Positions 54,059 through 64,000 of a DNA stretch of 64,000 nt are shown in pieces. How positions within the stretch are numbered: position 1 is the first letter of the stretch; every line of letters starts with the position of its first letter. The notes below the pieces were generated by a model that had not been told where the DNA came from, did no database searches, and saw only the letters and a list, made by a program, of their open reading frames with translations. The stretch comes from Caulobacteraceae bacterium (GTDB lineage Bacteria > Pseudomonadota > Alphaproteobacteria > Caulobacterales > Caulobacteraceae), in contig CANJRI010000005.1 in the NCBI GenBank assembly GCA_947476555.1, forward strand, positions 1-64,000, given 5' to 3'. The translations under genes and the position numbers were made by a program.

Positions 54059-54961
54059 ATGACCCTGATTGGCGAAACCGCCGGCCCGCCGCCCGGCGAC
54101 CTCATCAAGGACGCCACCGACGCCAGCTTCGCGGCTGACGTGCTGGAGGCGTCCAAGAGCGTCCCGGTGGTCGTGGATTTCTGGGCGCCCTGGTGCGGGC
54201 CCTGTCGACAGCTCGGCCCGGCGCTGGAGAAGGCGGTGCAGGCGGCCGGCGGCAAGGTGAAGCTGGTCAAGATCGATATCGACAAGAACCCGGCCTACGC
54301 GGGCCAGCTGCGCGTGCAATCCATCCCCGCCGTGTTCGCCTTCGTGGACGGACGGCCGGTGGACGGGTTCATGGGCGCGCTGCCGGACAGCCAGGTGCAG
54401 GACTTCATCACCAAGGTGATCAAGGCCGGCGGCGGCGGCGGAACGCCGGCGGAAGAGCTGCTCGCCCTGGCCAAGGAGTTGTTGGAGGCGGACGACCTCG
54501 GCGGCGCGGCCCAGGCCTATGTCCAGGTCCTGCATAACGAGCCCGAGAACCTGAAGGCCATCGGCGGACTCGCCCGGATGTACCAGCAGGCCGGCGAGCT
54601 GGAGCAGGCGAGGGAGATCCTCGCCATGACGCCCGAGGGCGCCAAGGACCCGGAGATCGAAGGCGTGCGCGCCGCCCTGGCCCTGGCGGCCGAAGGCCCG
54701 ATCGACACCGCTCCGATCGAGGCGCGTCTGGCGAAGGATCCGGCCGACCATGACGCGCGGCTGACGCTGGCCAAGGCCCTGGCGGCCAACGGCGACATGG
54801 CCGGGGCCGTCGACCAGTTGTTGGAGAGCATCCGGCAGGACCGTGAGTGGGACGAGCAGGCCGCCCGCAAGCAGCTGCTGATCGTCTTCGAGGCCGCCGG
54901 CCATGGCTCGGAGGTCGCCAAGGTCGGCCGACGCAAGCTCTCGGCTATCCTGTTCAGTTGA
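54059..54961 (+). CDS. cnoX: CnoX-like thioredoxin with TPR tail
   Basis: From the ATG at 54059 the product is 300 residues: a thioredoxin domain with WAPWCGPC (active CxxC) followed by TPR-like helices. This is the CnoX (YbbN) layout, a chaperedoxin that protects proteins from oxidation and hands them to GroEL or DnaK. It is the first gene of a tight operon with LonN and Trm112; its stop overlaps the next start as TTGA. Confidence 0.88.
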   Translation: MTLIGETAGPPPGDLIKDATDASFAADVLEASKSVPVVVDFWAPWCGPCRQLGPALEKAVQAAGGKVKLVKIDIDKNPAYAGQLRVQSIPAVFAFVDGRPVDGFMGALPDSQVQDFITKVIKAGGGGGTPAEELLALAKELLEADDLGGAAQAYVQVLHNEPENLKAIGGLARMYQQAGELEQAREILAMTPEGAKDPEIEGVRAALALAAEGPIDTAPIEARLAKDPADHDARLTLAKALAANGDMAGAVDQLLESIRQDREWDEQAARKQLLIVFEAAGHGSEVAKVGRRKLSAILFS

Positions 54962-55629
54962 AAAAGCCCCTGCCCGGCTACCGTCGTATCGGCGACCTGC
55001 CCCAGTTGATCCCGGTGTTCCCGCTGGATGGCGCGCTGCTGTTACCCGGGGGAGAGCTGCCGCTGCAGATCTTCGAGCCGCGCTACCTGAACATGGTGGA
55101 CGACGTGATGGCCGGCGAGCGGGTCATCGGCATGATCCAGAGCCGGCCCGGCGGCGACCGCGCCCGGCCGGCCCTCGCCAAGGTGGGGTGCCTGGGCCGG
55201 GTGACCAGCTACGCAGAGACCCAGGACGGCCGCTACCTGGTCACCCTCACCGGCGTCTGCCGCTTCCACGCCGGCGACGAGCTCGGTCTGAAGACCCCCT
55301 ACCGGCAGCTCCGCGCGAACTACGCCGCCTATGAAAGCGACCTGGCCCGCGACGAGGCGGTCGAGGCCCCCGAGGCCGCCCGAGCCCGCTTCGCCCGGGC
55401 CCTGAAAAGCTACCTGAACCACCGCGAACTGGACATCGACTGGGAGACCGCCAGGACCGCGCCCCTGGAGGCCCTGGTCAACAGCCTATCCATGGGCCTG
55501 CCCTTCGAGCCCCGGGAGAAGCAGGCCTTGCTGGAGGCCGACGGCCTGGTGCGCCGGTTCGAGACCCTGACGGCGCTGCTGGAGATCGACGCCAGCGAAT
55601 CCGATGACGAGCCGCATTCGGTGCAGTAG
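54958..55629 (+). CDS. LON peptidase N-terminal domain protein, probable TTG start
   Basis: The 223-residue protein contains only the Lon substrate-binding domain (IPVFPLDGALLLPGGELPLQIFEPRYLNMV), with no ATPase or protease part. The most likely start is TTG at 54958, overlapping the cnoX stop as TTGA; no ATG is available before the conserved start. Its place after cnoX suggests a role in protein quality control. Confidence 0.82.
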   Translation: MKKPLPGYRRIGDLPQLIPVFPLDGALLLPGGELPLQIFEPRYLNMVDDVMAGERVIGMIQSRPGGDRARPALAKVGCLGRVTSYAETQDGRYLVTLTGVCRFHAGDELGLKTPYRQLRANYAAYESDLARDEAVEAPEAARARFARALKSYLNHRELDIDWETARTAPLEALVNSLSMGLPFEPREKQALLEADGLVRRFETLTALLEIDASESDDEPHSVQ

Positions 55630-55638
55630 AGATCGGGC

Positions 55639-55836
55639 ATGAGCGAAAGCCCCGAAAGCCCCGCCGCCGAGGTTGACCCCCGTCTGCTGGAGATCCTGGT
55701 CTGTCCGGTGACGCGCGGGCCGCTGACCTACGACCGCGCCAAGGCCGAACTGGTCAGCAAGTCGGCCAAGCTGGCCTATCCGATCCGCGACGGGGTGCCG
55801 ATCATGCTGCCTGAGGAAGCCCGCGAGCTCGGCTAG
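55639..55836 (+). CDS. Trm112 family protein
   Basis: The 65-residue protein has [17 protein letters not shown] and [20 protein letters not shown], typical of Trm112/YcaR. Of the zinc-binding CxxC, only the first Cys (ILVCPVT) is kept, as in many bacterial members. It is 10 bases after the LonN gene. The stop overlaps the convergent UbiH-type gene by four bases. Confidence 0.85.
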   Translation: MSESPESPAAEVDPRLLEILVCPVTRGPLTYDRAKAELVSKSAKLAYPIRDGVPIMLPEEARELG

Positions 55837-57113
55837 AGCGCCTCGCCCTTTAACAACCGGGGGAGGTCGCCCACCGCCCCGCCGGCCTGCTGCATGAAGA
55901 ACCGCCGGGCCGGGCCGATGCGGCCCACCGCCGACATGCCCACGCCCCGGACCAGCCGCAGCAAGGGGTTGTCGTTGGAGAACAGCCGCACGAAGGCGTC
56001 CATGCCGGCGGACAGCGTCGCGGTGTCGAACCGGCGCCAGGCGGCGTAGCGCTCCAGCACGATCTCCGAGCCGATGTCCTCGCCGAGCCGGGCGGCGTCC
56101 ACCAGGGTCTCGGCCAGGGCGGCGGCGGCTTTCAGCCCCAGGTTCAGCCCCTGGCCGGCGATGGGGTGCACCGCGTGCGCCGAGTCGCCCAGCAGGGCCA
56201 CGCGCGGGGCCGCCAGCCGCTCGGCCAACTGCAGGCCCAGGGGATAGGTGAACACCGGCCCCTCCACCGCGATCGTCCCGAGGAAGTCGCCGAACCGCCG
56301 CTCCAGGTGGGCCTGGAACACCTCCGGCCGCGCGGTCTTCAGCGCCGCGCCGCGCGAGACGCTCTCGGTCCACACCAGGCTGGCGCGGTTGTCGGTGAGC
56401 GGCAGGATGGCGAACGGCCCGCCGGGCAGGAAATATTCGTGCGCCACCCCCTCGTGCGGCCGTTGCAGGCGCACGGTGGCGACCACGCCGGTCTGGCGAT
56501 AGTCCCAGCCGATGGTCCCGATCCCGGCCTCGCGGCGGATCACCGAACCTCGCCCCTCGGCGCCCACCACCAGCGGCGCCTCGATCACCCGGCCGTCCTC
56601 CAGGGTCACGGCGGCGGCGCGCGGCCCGAAGACCGCCGAGGCCACCCGGGCGGGGGCCAGCACCTCGATGCCGGCGGCCTGAACCGCGGCGGCCAGGGCG
56701 GCGCGGATGTGGCGGTTCTCCAGAAGGTAGCCCAGCGGCTCGCCGTCCGAACGGTCGGCGATCTCCTCGGCGTCGAAGCGCAGGTGGAACGGCGTCTGGG
56801 GGCCGGCGGCCGCGCCCGGCGCCTTGCCGTCGGTCACCAGGATCTGCTCGATCCGCTGGGCGTGGGGATCGAGCGCCTGAGCAACGCCCAGCGTCCGCCA
56901 CTGGCGGTAGGCGGCGTAGGCGATGGCGGAGGCTCGGCCGTCGAAGGTGGGCTCTACCTGGGCGTCGAACGGCACGGGGTCGATCAGGACGGGCTTCAGG
57001 CCCGCGCGCGCCAGGGCCAGGGCCAGGGTGGCGCCGGGGATGCCGGCGCCGGCGATGATGACGTCGTAGCCTTCGGCCGCCTTGGCGGCCTTACGCGTCG
57101 GTGTCCTCGTCAT
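55833..57113 (-). CDS. UbiH/UbiF/Coq6-type FAD hydroxylase
   Basis: The 426-residue protein has the FAD-binding [17 protein letters not shown] near the N-terminus, VVGAEGRGS in the middle, and [25 protein letters not shown] in the C-terminal half. It adds an OH to the ubiquinone ring; which ring position cannot be decided from sequence. Its start lies 23 bases inside the end of fabI, so it is the last gene of the leftward fab group. Confidence 0.88.
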   Translation of the reverse strand: MTRTPTRKAAKAAEGYDVIIAGAGIPGATLALALARAGLKPVLIDPVPFDAQVEPTFDGRASAIAYAAYRQWRTLGVAQALDPHAQRIEQILVTDGKAPGAAAGPQTPFHLRFDAEEIADRSDGEPLGYLLENRHIRAALAAAVQAAGIEVLAPARVASAVFGPRAAAVTLEDGRVIEAPLVVGAEGRGSVIRREAGIGTIGWDYRQTGVVATVRLQRPHEGVAHEYFLPGGPFAILPLTDNRASLVWTESVSRGAALKTARPEVFQAHLERRFGDFLGTIAVEGPVFTYPLGLQLAERLAAPRVALLGDSAHAVHPIAGQGLNLGLKAAAALAETLVDAARLGEDIGSEIVLERYAAWRRFDTATLSAGMDAFVRLFSNDNPLLRLVRGVGMSAVGRIGPARRFFMQQAGGAVGDLPRLLKGEAL

Positions 57114-57909
57114 CGGAGAAGCCCATGATGTGGAAGCCGGCGTCGACGTGGATCACCTCGCCGGTGGTGGACTTGCCGAGGTCGGAGAGCAGCCACAGGG
57201 CGCAGCCGGCGACGCCCTCCATGGAGGTGTCCTCCTTCATGGCCGACAGGTTGCGGCCCTTGGCCAGCATGCCGCGCCCGCCGGAGATGCCGGCCAGCGA
57301 CAGGGTGCGCATGGCGCCGGGCGAGACGGCGTTGACCCGGATGCCCTTGGGGCCGAGGTCGCGGGCGGCGTAGCGCACGGCGGCCTCCAGGGCGGCCTTG
57401 GCCACCCCCATGGTGTTGTAGTTCGGGATCGCCCGCTCCGAGCCCATGTAGGTGAGGGTGATGATCGAGCCGCCGTCCGGCATCAGGGCCGCGGCCCGCC
57501 GGGCGGTGTCCACGAAGCTGAAGGCGGAGATGTTGAGCGCCCGCAGGAAGCCCTCTCGGGTGGTGTTCTCCACGAACGAGCCCTTCAGCTCGTCCTTGTT
57601 GGCGAAGGCGATGGCGTGGACGAAGAAGTCGATGGTCCCGAAGGCGGCCTTCACCGTCTCGAAGGCGGCGTCCACGGAAGCGTCGTCGGTGACGTCGACG
57701 GGCGCCAGGGTCTTGACCCCGATGCTGTCCCCCAGTGGCTGCACGCGCCGCTCCATGCCGGGCAGGTGGAGCAGGGCGATCTCGGCGCCCTGGGCGGCGA
57801 GCTGGGCGGCGATCCCCCAGGCGATGGACTGGTGGTTGGCCACGCCGGTGACGATCCCGCGCTTGCCCTTCATGAGCTCGCCCTTGGGCATCTGATAGTC
57901 GTCGGCCAC
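57091..57909 (-). CDS. fabI: Enoyl-ACP reductase (NADH)
   Basis: The 272-residue protein has the FabI pattern: GIVTGVANHQSIAWGIA (cofactor), FVHAIAFA and the Tyr-x6-Lys pair in NYNTMGVAK. It reduces trans-2-enoyl-ACP in fatty acid synthesis and is the target of triclosan-type inhibitors. It is 70 bases after fabB. Confidence 0.95.
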   Translation of the reverse strand: MADDYQMPKGELMKGKRGIVTGVANHQSIAWGIAAQLAAQGAEIALLHLPGMERRVQPLGDSIGVKTLAPVDVTDDASVDAAFETVKAAFGTIDFFVHAIAFANKDELKGSFVENTTREGFLRALNISAFSFVDTARRAAALMPDGGSIITLTYMGSERAIPNYNTMGVAKAALEAAVRYAARDLGPKGIRVNAVSPGAMRTLSLAGISGGRGMLAKGRNLSAMKEDTSMEGVAGCALWLLSDLGKSTTGEVIHVDAGFHIMGFSDDEDTDA

Positions 57910-57979
57910 GGCGGCTTCACTCCCTCGTTCGAGGGGGTTTTGGACGATCAGGCCGCGGGTGTCATCCCGGAAAGGCGCG

Positions 57980-59188
57980 CTAGACCCTGGCCATCACCAG
58001 CGAGCCGTTCGTCCCGCCGAAGCCGAACGAGTTGCTCATCACCGTCTCGATGGGCTTGTCGATGCGCTGGCGGACGATGGGCATGCCTTCGAAAGCCGGG
58101 TCGAGGGTCTCGATGTGGGCGCTCTCGGCGACGAAGCCGTTGTTGAGCATCAAGAGGCTGTAGATCGCCTCCTGCGCCCCCGCCGCGCCGAGACTGTGGC
58201 CGGTGAGGGACTTGGTGGAGGAGATCAACGGGGCCTTGTCGCCGAACACCTCGCGGACCGCCGCCATCTCCCTGGCGTCGCCCACGGGGGTCGAGGTGCC
58301 ATGGGGGTTCAGGTAGTCGACCGGGCGGTTCACCCCCTGAAGGGCCAGGCGCATGCAGCGCACGGCGCCCTCGCCGGAGGGCGCGACCATGTCGAAGCCG
58401 TCGGAATTGGCGGCGTAGCCGATGACCTCGCCGTAGATCTTCGCGCCCCGCGCCTTGGCCCGCTCGTATTCCTCCAGCACCACGATCCCGGCGCCGCCGG
58501 CGATCACGAAGCCGTCGCGGTTCAGGTCATAGGCCCGGCTGGCGGTGGAGGGCCGGTCGTTGAAGTTGCTGCTCATGGCGCCCATCGCGTCGAAGAGCAC
58601 GCTGAGGGTCCAGTCCAGCTCCTCGGTCCCGCCGGCGAAGACCACGTCCTGCTTGCCCATGAGGATCTGCTCGTAGGCCGAGCCGATGCAATGGGTGGAG
58701 GTGGCGCAGGCCGAGCTGATGGAGAAGTTCAGGCCCTTGATCTTGAACCAGGTGGCCAGCGTCGCCGACGGGCCGGAGCTCATCGCCTTGGGCACCGCGA
58801 AGGGCCCGACCCGCTTGGGGCCGCGCTCACGGGCGGTCTGGGCGGATTCGATGATGGCTCTTGTGGAGGCGCCGCCCGAGCCGACGATCAGGCCGGTCCG
58901 CTCGTTGGAGACCTCGGCCTCCTCCAGCCCGGAGTCGGCCACCGCCTGCTCCATGGCGATGTGGGCGAAGGCGGTGCCCTGGGCCAGGAACCGGGCGGCG
59001 CGGCGATCGACCATCGACTCCCAGTCGATGTCCGGTGAGGCGTGGACCTGCGAACGGAAGCCGAGGTCGGCGTATTCCTGGGTGAAGGTGACCCCGCTTT
59101 TCGCGTCCCTCAGCGAGGCGACGACTTCGTTGGCGTTCGCCCCGATGGACGAGACGATGCCGATCCCGGTGACGACGACGCGGCGCAT
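57980..59188 (-). CDS. fabB: 3-oxoacyl-ACP synthase I
   Basis: The 402-residue condensing enzyme has the active-site Cys in [10 protein letters not shown] and His residues in [11 protein letters not shown] and [12 protein letters not shown]. FabB elongates unsaturated intermediates made by FabA. It is 33 bases downstream of fabA on the same strand. Confidence 0.95.
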   Translation of the reverse strand: MRRVVVTGIGIVSSIGANANEVVASLRDAKSGVTFTQEYADLGFRSQVHASPDIDWESMVDRRAARFLAQGTAFAHIAMEQAVADSGLEEAEVSNERTGLIVGSGGASTRAIIESAQTARERGPKRVGPFAVPKAMSSGPSATLATWFKIKGLNFSISSACATSTHCIGSAYEQILMGKQDVVFAGGTEELDWTLSVLFDAMGAMSSNFNDRPSTASRAYDLNRDGFVIAGGAGIVVLEEYERAKARGAKIYGEVIGYAANSDGFDMVAPSGEGAVRCMRLALQGVNRPVDYLNPHGTSTPVGDAREMAAVREVFGDKAPLISSTKSLTGHSLGAAGAQEAIYSLLMLNNGFVAESAHIETLDPAFEGMPIVRQRIDKPIETVMSNSFGFGGTNGSLVMARV

Positions 59189-59221
59189 CAGCAGGCCTCC
59201 TGCGGCTTCACGAACGCGGAC

Positions 59222-59752
59222 TTAGACAAGGTCTTCGGGCCGGAACAGGCCTACCCGCAAGTCCTTGGCCTCATAGATGGGCTTGCCATCGGCCAAGAGA
59301 AGCCCGTCGCCGACACCCATGACCAGCTTGCGCATGATCACCCGCTTGAGGTCGATCTTGTAGACCAGCTTCTTGACCTTGGGCGTGACCTGGCCGGTGA
59401 ACTTGACCTCGCCCACGCCCAGGGCGCGGCCCTTGCCGGGCGCTCCCGACCAGCCGAGGAAGAAGCCGACCAGCTGCCACATGGCGTCCAGGCCCAGGCA
59501 GCCCGGCATCACCGGATCGCCGATGAAGTGACAGGCGAAGAACCAGAGGTCGGGGTGGATATCGAGCTCAGCCTCGACGTGGCCCTTGCCGGCCGAGCCG
59601 CCGTCCGAGTTGATCTGGGTGATCCGGTCGAACATCAGCATGGGCGGGGCGGGAAGCTGGGCGTTGCCCGGCCCGAACATCTCGCCGCGGGCGCAAGCCA
59701 GCAACTCCTCGAGCGAGAAGCTGGAAGGCCGGGTCGCAACGTCGGTGATCAT
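59222..59752 (-). CDS. fabA: Beta-hydroxydecanoyl-ACP dehydratase/isomerase
   Basis: From the ATG at 59752, preceded by GGAAGG, the product is 176 residues, like E. coli FabA. The active-site His and Asp are in [20 protein letters not shown]. It dehydrates 3-hydroxydecanoyl-ACP and isomerises the double bond, the entry to unsaturated fatty acids. It heads the fabA-fabB-fabI group. Confidence 0.95.
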   Translation of the reverse strand: MITDVATRPSSFSLEELLACARGEMFGPGNAQLPAPPMLMFDRITQINSDGGSAGKGHVEAELDIHPDLWFFACHFIGDPVMPGCLGLDAMWQLVGFFLGWSGAPGKGRALGVGEVKFTGQVTPKVKKLVYKIDLKRVIMRKLVMGVGDGLLLADGKPIYEAKDLRVGLFRPEDLV

Positions 59753-59804
59753 GGTTCTGCCTTCCGAAACGGGGTCTGGCCCTACCACAACGCGCGAGGA
59801 CGCC

Positions 59805-60341
59805 TCAACGACATTGGCGGGTCTCGGCGGTTCCCCAGAGGGCGCCTTCGCGAGCCCAGCCCTGGCCGCCCTGGGCCTTGACCCTACACCAGCCCTTCTG
59901 ACACCGGACCAGTTGGGCCATCGCCTGGGGCCTGAGGTAGGCGGCGGCTTCGGCGTCCGCGGCGGGCCGTCGCATCAGCGGTTGCGGGCTGGTTCTCAGG
60001 TTGATCACCGAGCGGCGGCCGTCGGTGACGCGGCGGTGCACCCAGGCAAGGCCCCCCTTCGGATCGCAGACCCGCCGCCACTCGGCGGTTTCGGCCACGA
60101 TCTGCACAGGCAAGCCGCGCGCCTGGTAGACCCAGAGCAGGCGATGGTCGTCCCCGGGGCCGGCGCGTGCGTTCACCCGGTCGAACTTCAGGGTCACATA
60201 GCGCGGGACCGGCAGGCCCGAGGGGGTCGGCCGATCCGCGGCCGCGCCGCCGGCGAGAACGGCGACCAGGACCAGCCCCGCCCACTTCGGCGCCTGGGAA
60301 AACCTGGACCCGCCCTTTTCCACCTTGCCTTGGCCCGTCAT
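59805..60341 (-). CDS. Exported SH3-domain protein
   Basis: The 178-residue protein has an N-terminal hydrophobic helix and two bacterial SH3-like domains ([17 protein letters not shown] and [16 protein letters not shown]). Such proteins bind peptidoglycan or proteins in the periplasm. It is 52 bases upstream of fabA; shared transcription is possible. Confidence 0.8.
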   Translation of the reverse strand: MTGQGKVEKGGSRFSQAPKWAGLVLVAVLAGGAAADRPTPSGLPVPRYVTLKFDRVNARAGPGDDHRLLWVYQARGLPVQIVAETAEWRRVCDPKGGLAWVHRRVTDGRRSVINLRTSPQPLMRRPAADAEAAAYLRPQAMAQLVRCQKGWCRVKAQGGQGWAREGALWGTAETRQCR

Positions 60342-60409
60342 GGCCCCTTTGCTACAGGAACTTGAGCGCGCCGGTCCGGCGCAGGAATCGTTCCCTTTTC
60401 AAGTTGGTC

Positions 60410-61396
60410 ATGCACGCCCGCAAGCCGAAAGTCATCGTCACGCGCAAACTCCCCGATCCGGTGGAGACGCGGATGCGTGAACTGTTCGATGCGGAACTGA
60501 ACGTCACGGACGCGCCGATGGGGCGGGAAGCCCTGCTTGACGCCATCGGCCGCGCCGAGGTCCTGGCCCCCACCATCACCGACCGGATCGACGCCGAACT
60601 GATCGCTGCGGCCGGCGACCAGCTGAAGCTGATCGCCAACTATGGCGCCGGCGTCGACCACATCGATATCGCCGCCGCCACCGAGCGGGGGATCACCGTC
60701 ACCAATACGCCGGGCGTGCTCACCGAGGACACCGCAGACCTGACCATGGCCCTGGTGCTGGCGGTGAGCCGCCGGAGCATGGAGGGCGAGAGCATGCTGC
60801 GGGCCGGGAAATTCGTCGGCTGGGCGCCCACGCTGATGCTGGGGCGCAGCCTGACCGGCAAGCAGCTGGGCATCGTCGGCATGGGGCGGATCGGCCAGGC
60901 CGTGGCCCGCCGGGCGCGCGCCTTCGGCATGCACATTCACTATCACAACCGGAAGCCGGTGAGCCCCCGGCTGGCCGAGGAGCTGGACGCCACCTACTGG
61001 GAAAATCTCGACCAGATGCTGGCCCGGGTGGACATCGTCAGCCTGCACTCCCCCTACACCCCGGCCACCCACAACCTGCTTTCGGCGCGCCGGCTGAAGC
61101 TGCTGCAGCCGCACGCCTTCGTGATCAACACGGCGCGCGGCGACCTGCTCGACGAAGAGGCGCTGGCCGATCTTCTGAACGAAGGCGCCATCGCTGGCGC
61201 GGGGCTCGACGTCTATCGAAACGAGCCGAACGTGAACCAGAAGCTGCTGAACGCGCCCAACATCGTCCTCCTGCCCCACCTGGGCTCGGCCACGATGGAA
61301 GCCCGGACGGCGATGGGCGAGAAGGTGATCGTCAACATCAAGACCTGGATGGACGGCCACCGGCCGCCGGACCGGGTCCTGCCGCAGATGCTCTAG
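60410..61396 (+). CDS. D-2-hydroxyacid dehydrogenase (glyoxylate/hydroxypyruvate reductase-like)
   Basis: The 328-residue product (ATG at 60410; a TTG two codons earlier is possible) has the Rossmann motif GMGRIGQAVARRARAFG and the catalytic Arg, Glu, His set (INTARGDLLDEE, NEPNVN, LPHLGSAT). It reduces glyoxylate or hydroxypyruvate or oxidises D-glycerate. The substrate is inferred from the family. It ends overlapping the MoeB/ThiF gene by four bases. Confidence 0.9.
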   Translation: MHARKPKVIVTRKLPDPVETRMRELFDAELNVTDAPMGREALLDAIGRAEVLAPTITDRIDAELIAAAGDQLKLIANYGAGVDHIDIAAATERGITVTNTPGVLTEDTADLTMALVLAVSRRSMEGESMLRAGKFVGWAPTLMLGRSLTGKQLGIVGMGRIGQAVARRARAFGMHIHYHNRKPVSPRLAEELDATYWENLDQMLARVDIVSLHSPYTPATHNLLSARRLKLLQPHAFVINTARGDLLDEEALADLLNEGAIAGAGLDVYRNEPNVNQKLLNAPNIVLLPHLGSATMEARTAMGEKVIVNIKTWMDGHRPPDRVLPQML

Positions 61397-62130
61397 GGCC
61401 CGCAGACCGGGCAGTCCGGATCGCCGGCCACCTTCACGGTGCGGGTCTCCCCCGCCAGGGCGTCATAGATCAGCAGCCGGCCGGTCAGCGGCTGGCCGGC
61501 GCCGGCGATCAGCTTGATCGCCTCCAGGGCCATCATCGAGCCCATCACTCCGGCCAAGGCGCCAACCACGCCCACCGCCACGCAGGTCTCCGCGTCGGGC
61601 GGGATTTCCGGCACCAGGCAGCGGTAGCAGGGCCGGCGGCCGAACACCCCCACCTGGCCGGTCCAGCGGCCGATGGCGCCGGAGATCAGCGGCTTGCCGT
61701 GGCGCACGCAGGCCGCGTTGACCGCGAACCGGGTCTCGAAATTGTCGGTGCCGTCCAGGACCAGGTCGACGCCCTGCACCAGCTCGTCTGCGGTGGCCTC
61801 GTCGAAGGCGCCGTTGTAGCCGGCCACGAAGATGTGCGGGTTGAGGCTCGCCAGCCGGTCGGCGGCGGCCTCGGCCTTGGGCCGGCCGATGTCGTCCTCG
61901 CCGTAGATCACCTGCCGCTGGAGATTGGAGCGGTCCACGACGTCGGGGTCGGCCAGGAAGATGGCGCCGACGCCGGCCGCCGCCAGGTAAAGCGCCACCG
62001 GCGAGCCGAGGCCGCCCGCCCCCACCACCAGGACGCTGGCGGTCTTGAGTTTCTGCTGTCCGGGACCGCCCACCTCGCGCAGCACCAGGTGCCGGGCGTA
62101 GCGCTCGATCTCCTCGTCCGTAAAGCTCAT
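61393..62130 (-). CDS. MoeB/ThiF family adenylyltransferase
   Basis: The 245-residue protein has the ATP-binding [32 protein letters not shown], and Cys pairs near YRCLVP and at the end (DCPVCG) that should bind zinc. It activates a MoaD- or ThiS-type sulfur carrier by adenylation. Whether it serves molybdopterin or thiamin cannot be decided, because no carrier gene is in the window. Confidence 0.88.
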   Translation of the reverse strand: MSFTDEEIERYARHLVLREVGGPGQQKLKTASVLVVGAGGLGSPVALYLAAAGVGAIFLADPDVVDRSNLQRQVIYGEDDIGRPKAEAAADRLASLNPHIFVAGYNGAFDEATADELVQGVDLVLDGTDNFETRFAVNAACVRHGKPLISGAIGRWTGQVGVFGRRPCYRCLVPEIPPDAETCVAVGVVGALAGVMGSMMALEAIKLIAGAGQPLTGRLLIYDALAGETRTVKVAGDPDCPVCGP

Positions 62131-62170
62131 CCGGCTTGACCTACTCTGCCGCCCTGCTCACATCGCGGCG

Positions 62171-62719
62171 ATGTCGAACACCGCGAATTTCCCTGATTGG
62201 CATGGGACCACCATCCTGGCCGTGCGCAAAGGGGGCGCCACCGTGATCGCCGGCGACGGCCAGGTTTCCATGGGCCAGACCGTCGTCAAGGGCAACGCCA
62301 AGAAGATCCGCCGCCTGGCCGGCGGGCGGGTGGTGGCGGGCTTCGCCGGCGCCACGGCCGACGCCTTCACCCTGCTGGAGCGGCTGGAGGCCAAGCTGGA
62401 GCAGTATCCCGACCAGCTGGCCCGCGCCTGCGTGGACCTGGCCAAGGACTGGCGCACCGACCGCTACCTGCGCCGGCTGGAGGCGATGCTGATCGTCGCC
62501 GACAAGGATTCCATGTTCACCGTCACCGGGGTGGGCGACGTGCTGGAGCCGGACGGCGGCGTGGCGGCCATCGGCTCGGGGGGCAACTACGCCCTGGCCG
62601 CCGCCAAGGCGCTGATGGATTCCGACCTCACCGCCGAGGCCGTGGCCCGCAAGGCGATGGGGATCGCCGCCGAGATCTGCGTCTACACCAACGGGGAGCT
62701 GACGGTTGAGAGCCTGTAG
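62171..62719 (+). CDS. hslV: ATP-dependent protease peptidase subunit HslV
   Basis: The 182-residue protein is the HslV peptidase. A 12-residue propeptide ends at HG before the nucleophilic Thr of [23 protein letters not shown]-like [25 protein letters not shown] and a C-terminal [11 protein letters not shown] follow. It forms a proteasome-like dodecamer capped by HslU. Confidence 0.96.
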   Translation: MSNTANFPDWHGTTILAVRKGGATVIAGDGQVSMGQTVVKGNAKKIRRLAGGRVVAGFAGATADAFTLLERLEAKLEQYPDQLARACVDLAKDWRTDRYLRRLEAMLIVADKDSMFTVTGVGDVLEPDGGVAAIGSGGNYALAAAKALMDSDLTAEAVARKAMGIAAEICVYTNGELTVESL

Positions 62720-63563
62720 GCTGGCCATCGCTCTTGCGCTTCTCGCCGCCCCGGCGGCGGCTCAGGAAGCAGCTCCCGTGATCGCCGCCGAGCGGGCGTT
62801 CGCGGCGCGGGCGGCTGAGGTCGGCGTCGCGCAGAGCTTCCTGGATTTCATGACCGCCGAGGCCATCGTGTTCGCGCCCGAGCCGGTGAACGCCAAGGCG
62901 CTCTATAGTTCGCAGCCGCCGGGCAGGGCGCCGAAGGACGGCGGGCCCACCCTGGCCTGGTGGCCCAACTGGGCGGGGATCGCCCGCTCCGGCGACCTCG
63001 GCTTCACCACCGGCCCAGCCGAGGTGAACGGCAAGCGCACCGTCAACTATTTCACGGTCTGGAAGAAGCAGCCCGACGGCGCCTGGAAGTGGGTCTACGA
63101 CGGCGGGGCCTCGGACGCGACCGGTGGGAGCCCCGCTGCGGCGCCCGTGGCCCAGCTCGGGCCGGGCGATCCCAGGCCGCTCGATATCCGCCAGGCCTTC
63201 GCCCAGGTGGACGCCGCCGAGACCCTGCTGGCCACCCGGGCCGCCCGCGCCGCCGTCCCGGCCTATCGCTCGGTGCTGGCCCCCGACGCCCACATGCAGG
63301 GCTCGCCTCGGCGGCCGGCCACGACACCCGCCGAGATCGCCGAGGAGCTGGCCACCCGCGCGCCCGCCATCCAGTTCAAGCACCTGGGCGGCGAGGTCTC
63401 CGACGCCGGGGACCTGGCCTGGACCTTCGGCTCGGCGGGCTGGACCAAGGCTGGCGTCCCCGGCCGGGGACACTATGTACGCATCTGGCAGCGGCGCGCC
63501 GGCCAGTGGAAGCTGGTGTTCGACCAGCTGCTGGACGCCCCGCCGCCCAAGCCCCAGGCCTGA
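62706..63563 (+). CDS. Exported protein with two NTF2-like domains, wedged between hslV and hslU
   Basis: The 285-residue product has a signal peptide ([19 protein letters not shown]). Two similar halves contain NTF2/SnoaL-like (DUF4440) patterns, such as [22 protein letters not shown] and [20 protein letters not shown]. It begins at a TTG that overlaps the hslV end by 14 bases and its TGA overlaps the hslU ATG, so it is fully coupled in the hsl operon. A secreted protein in this operon is unexpected. Function unknown. Confidence 0.78.
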   Translation: MRACRLAIALALLAAPAAAQEAAPVIAAERAFAARAAEVGVAQSFLDFMTAEAIVFAPEPVNAKALYSSQPPGRAPKDGGPTLAWWPNWAGIARSGDLGFTTGPAEVNGKRTVNYFTVWKKQPDGAWKWVYDGGASDATGGSPAAAPVAQLGPGDPRPLDIRQAFAQVDAAETLLATRAARAAVPAYRSVLAPDAHMQGSPRRPATTPAEIAEELATRAPAIQFKHLGGEVSDAGDLAWTFGSAGWTKAGVPGRGHYVRIWQRRAGQWKLVFDQLLDAPPPKPQA

Positions 63564-64000
63564 TGACCGAATTTTCCCCCCGAGAGATCGTCTCCGAGCT
63601 GGACCGCTTCATCGTCGGCCACCCGGAGGCCAAGCGCGCCGTGGCCGTGGCCCTGCGCAACCGCTGGCGGCGCAAGCGCACGCCCGCCGACCTGCAGGAC
63701 GAGATCACCCCGAAGAACATCCTGATGATTGGGCCGACGGGTGTGGGCAAGACCGAGATCGCCCGCCGGCTGGCCAAGCTCGCCCAGGCGCCGTTCCTGA
63801 AGGTCGAGGCCACCAAGTTCACCGAGGTCGGCTACGTCGGCCGCGACGTCGATCAGATCGTCCGCGACCTGGTGGAGAGCGCCCTGCAGATGGTGCGCGA
63901 CAAGCGAAGGGCCGGCGTCCGCGCCCGGGCCGAGGCCGCCGCCGAGGAACGGATCCTCGACGCCCTGACCGGGCCCGGCTCGACGGCGGCGCGGGAATCC
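63563..64000 (+). CDS. hslU: ATP-dependent protease ATPase subunit HslU, 5' part
   Basis: The first 146 codons of HslU are present, cut by the window end. The start [21 protein letters not shown], the Walker A motif [12 protein letters not shown] and [18 protein letters not shown] are diagnostic. HslU unfolds substrates for HslV. It follows the secreted-protein gene with a one-base overlap. Confidence 0.95.
   Translation, partial: MTEFSPREIVSELDRFIVGHPEAKRAVAVALRNRWRRKRTPADLQDEITPKNILMIGPTGVGKTEIARRLAKLAQAPFLKVEATKFTEVGYVGRDVDQIVRDLVESALQMVRDKRRAGVRARAEAAAEERILDALTGPGSTAARES

Overview
The window is a dense, high-GC stretch of a Caulobacterales-type alphaproteobacterial chromosome. Phenylobacterium or a close relative of Caulobacter is my best guess; this is inferred from gene content and no database was searched. 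Supporting markers are a large NAD-glutamate dehydrogenase of GdhZ type, a CC0125/CC1285-type lipoprotein, a ShkA-like hybrid kinase, a membrane-tethered LuxR-type regulator of the Caulobacter kind, a GTTC-N7-GTTC LexA box and a GGAAC-N16-CGTT general-stress promoter. Almost all of the window is coding. I see no IS element, prophage or CRISPR array.

Layout. 1-13 kb is accessory and signalling: a single-domain response regulator behind a stress promoter, a transporter plus MmgE/PrpD pair, a two-domain VOC protein, gshB, comM behind a LexA box, a TonB receptor, a 2OG oxygenase/FkbM methyltransferase pair and small membrane or regulatory proteins. 13-19 kb holds a ShkA-like kinase, an AmpG-type permease, and a leftward run of DUF1232, rlmN, DUF350 and a trypsin-like protein. 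19-27 kb is rich in exported redox and metabolic proteins: an SDR, a Tat-signal MmgE/PrpD protein, a CMD-family protein, a lectin-like protein, a MerR regulator with TauE, and an NHL protein with a diheme cytochrome c. 27-31 kb has a HerA-like ATPase, a DHFR-like protein, a second FkbM methyltransferase and an AI-2E permease.

From 31 kb onward the window is mainly core: gdhZ, purH, a heparinase-like protein, rpe, a TPR-oxygenase, rsmB, an SdhAF4-like protein, pyrF, marC, kup and argG. Then come MAPEG and LysE proteins, a lipoprotein, tRNA-Gly(GCC), a ProXp-type editing protein, a CnoX-LonN-Trm112 operon running towards a UbiH-type hydroxylase, fabA-fabB-fabI for unsaturated fatty acid synthesis, a 2-hydroxyacid dehydrogenase, a MoeB/ThiF protein, and hslV-(secreted protein)-hslU, with hslU cut by the window end.

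The most interesting points are regulatory or structural. They are the stress and SOS promoters, the conserved c-di-GMP site in the ShkA-like kinase, a likely second gene nested out of frame in the LuxR-type regulator, a duplicated 36-bp promoter/leader at the same distance from two unrelated genes, non-AUG starts in four-base overlaps, and a secreted-protein gene wedged between hslV and hslU.
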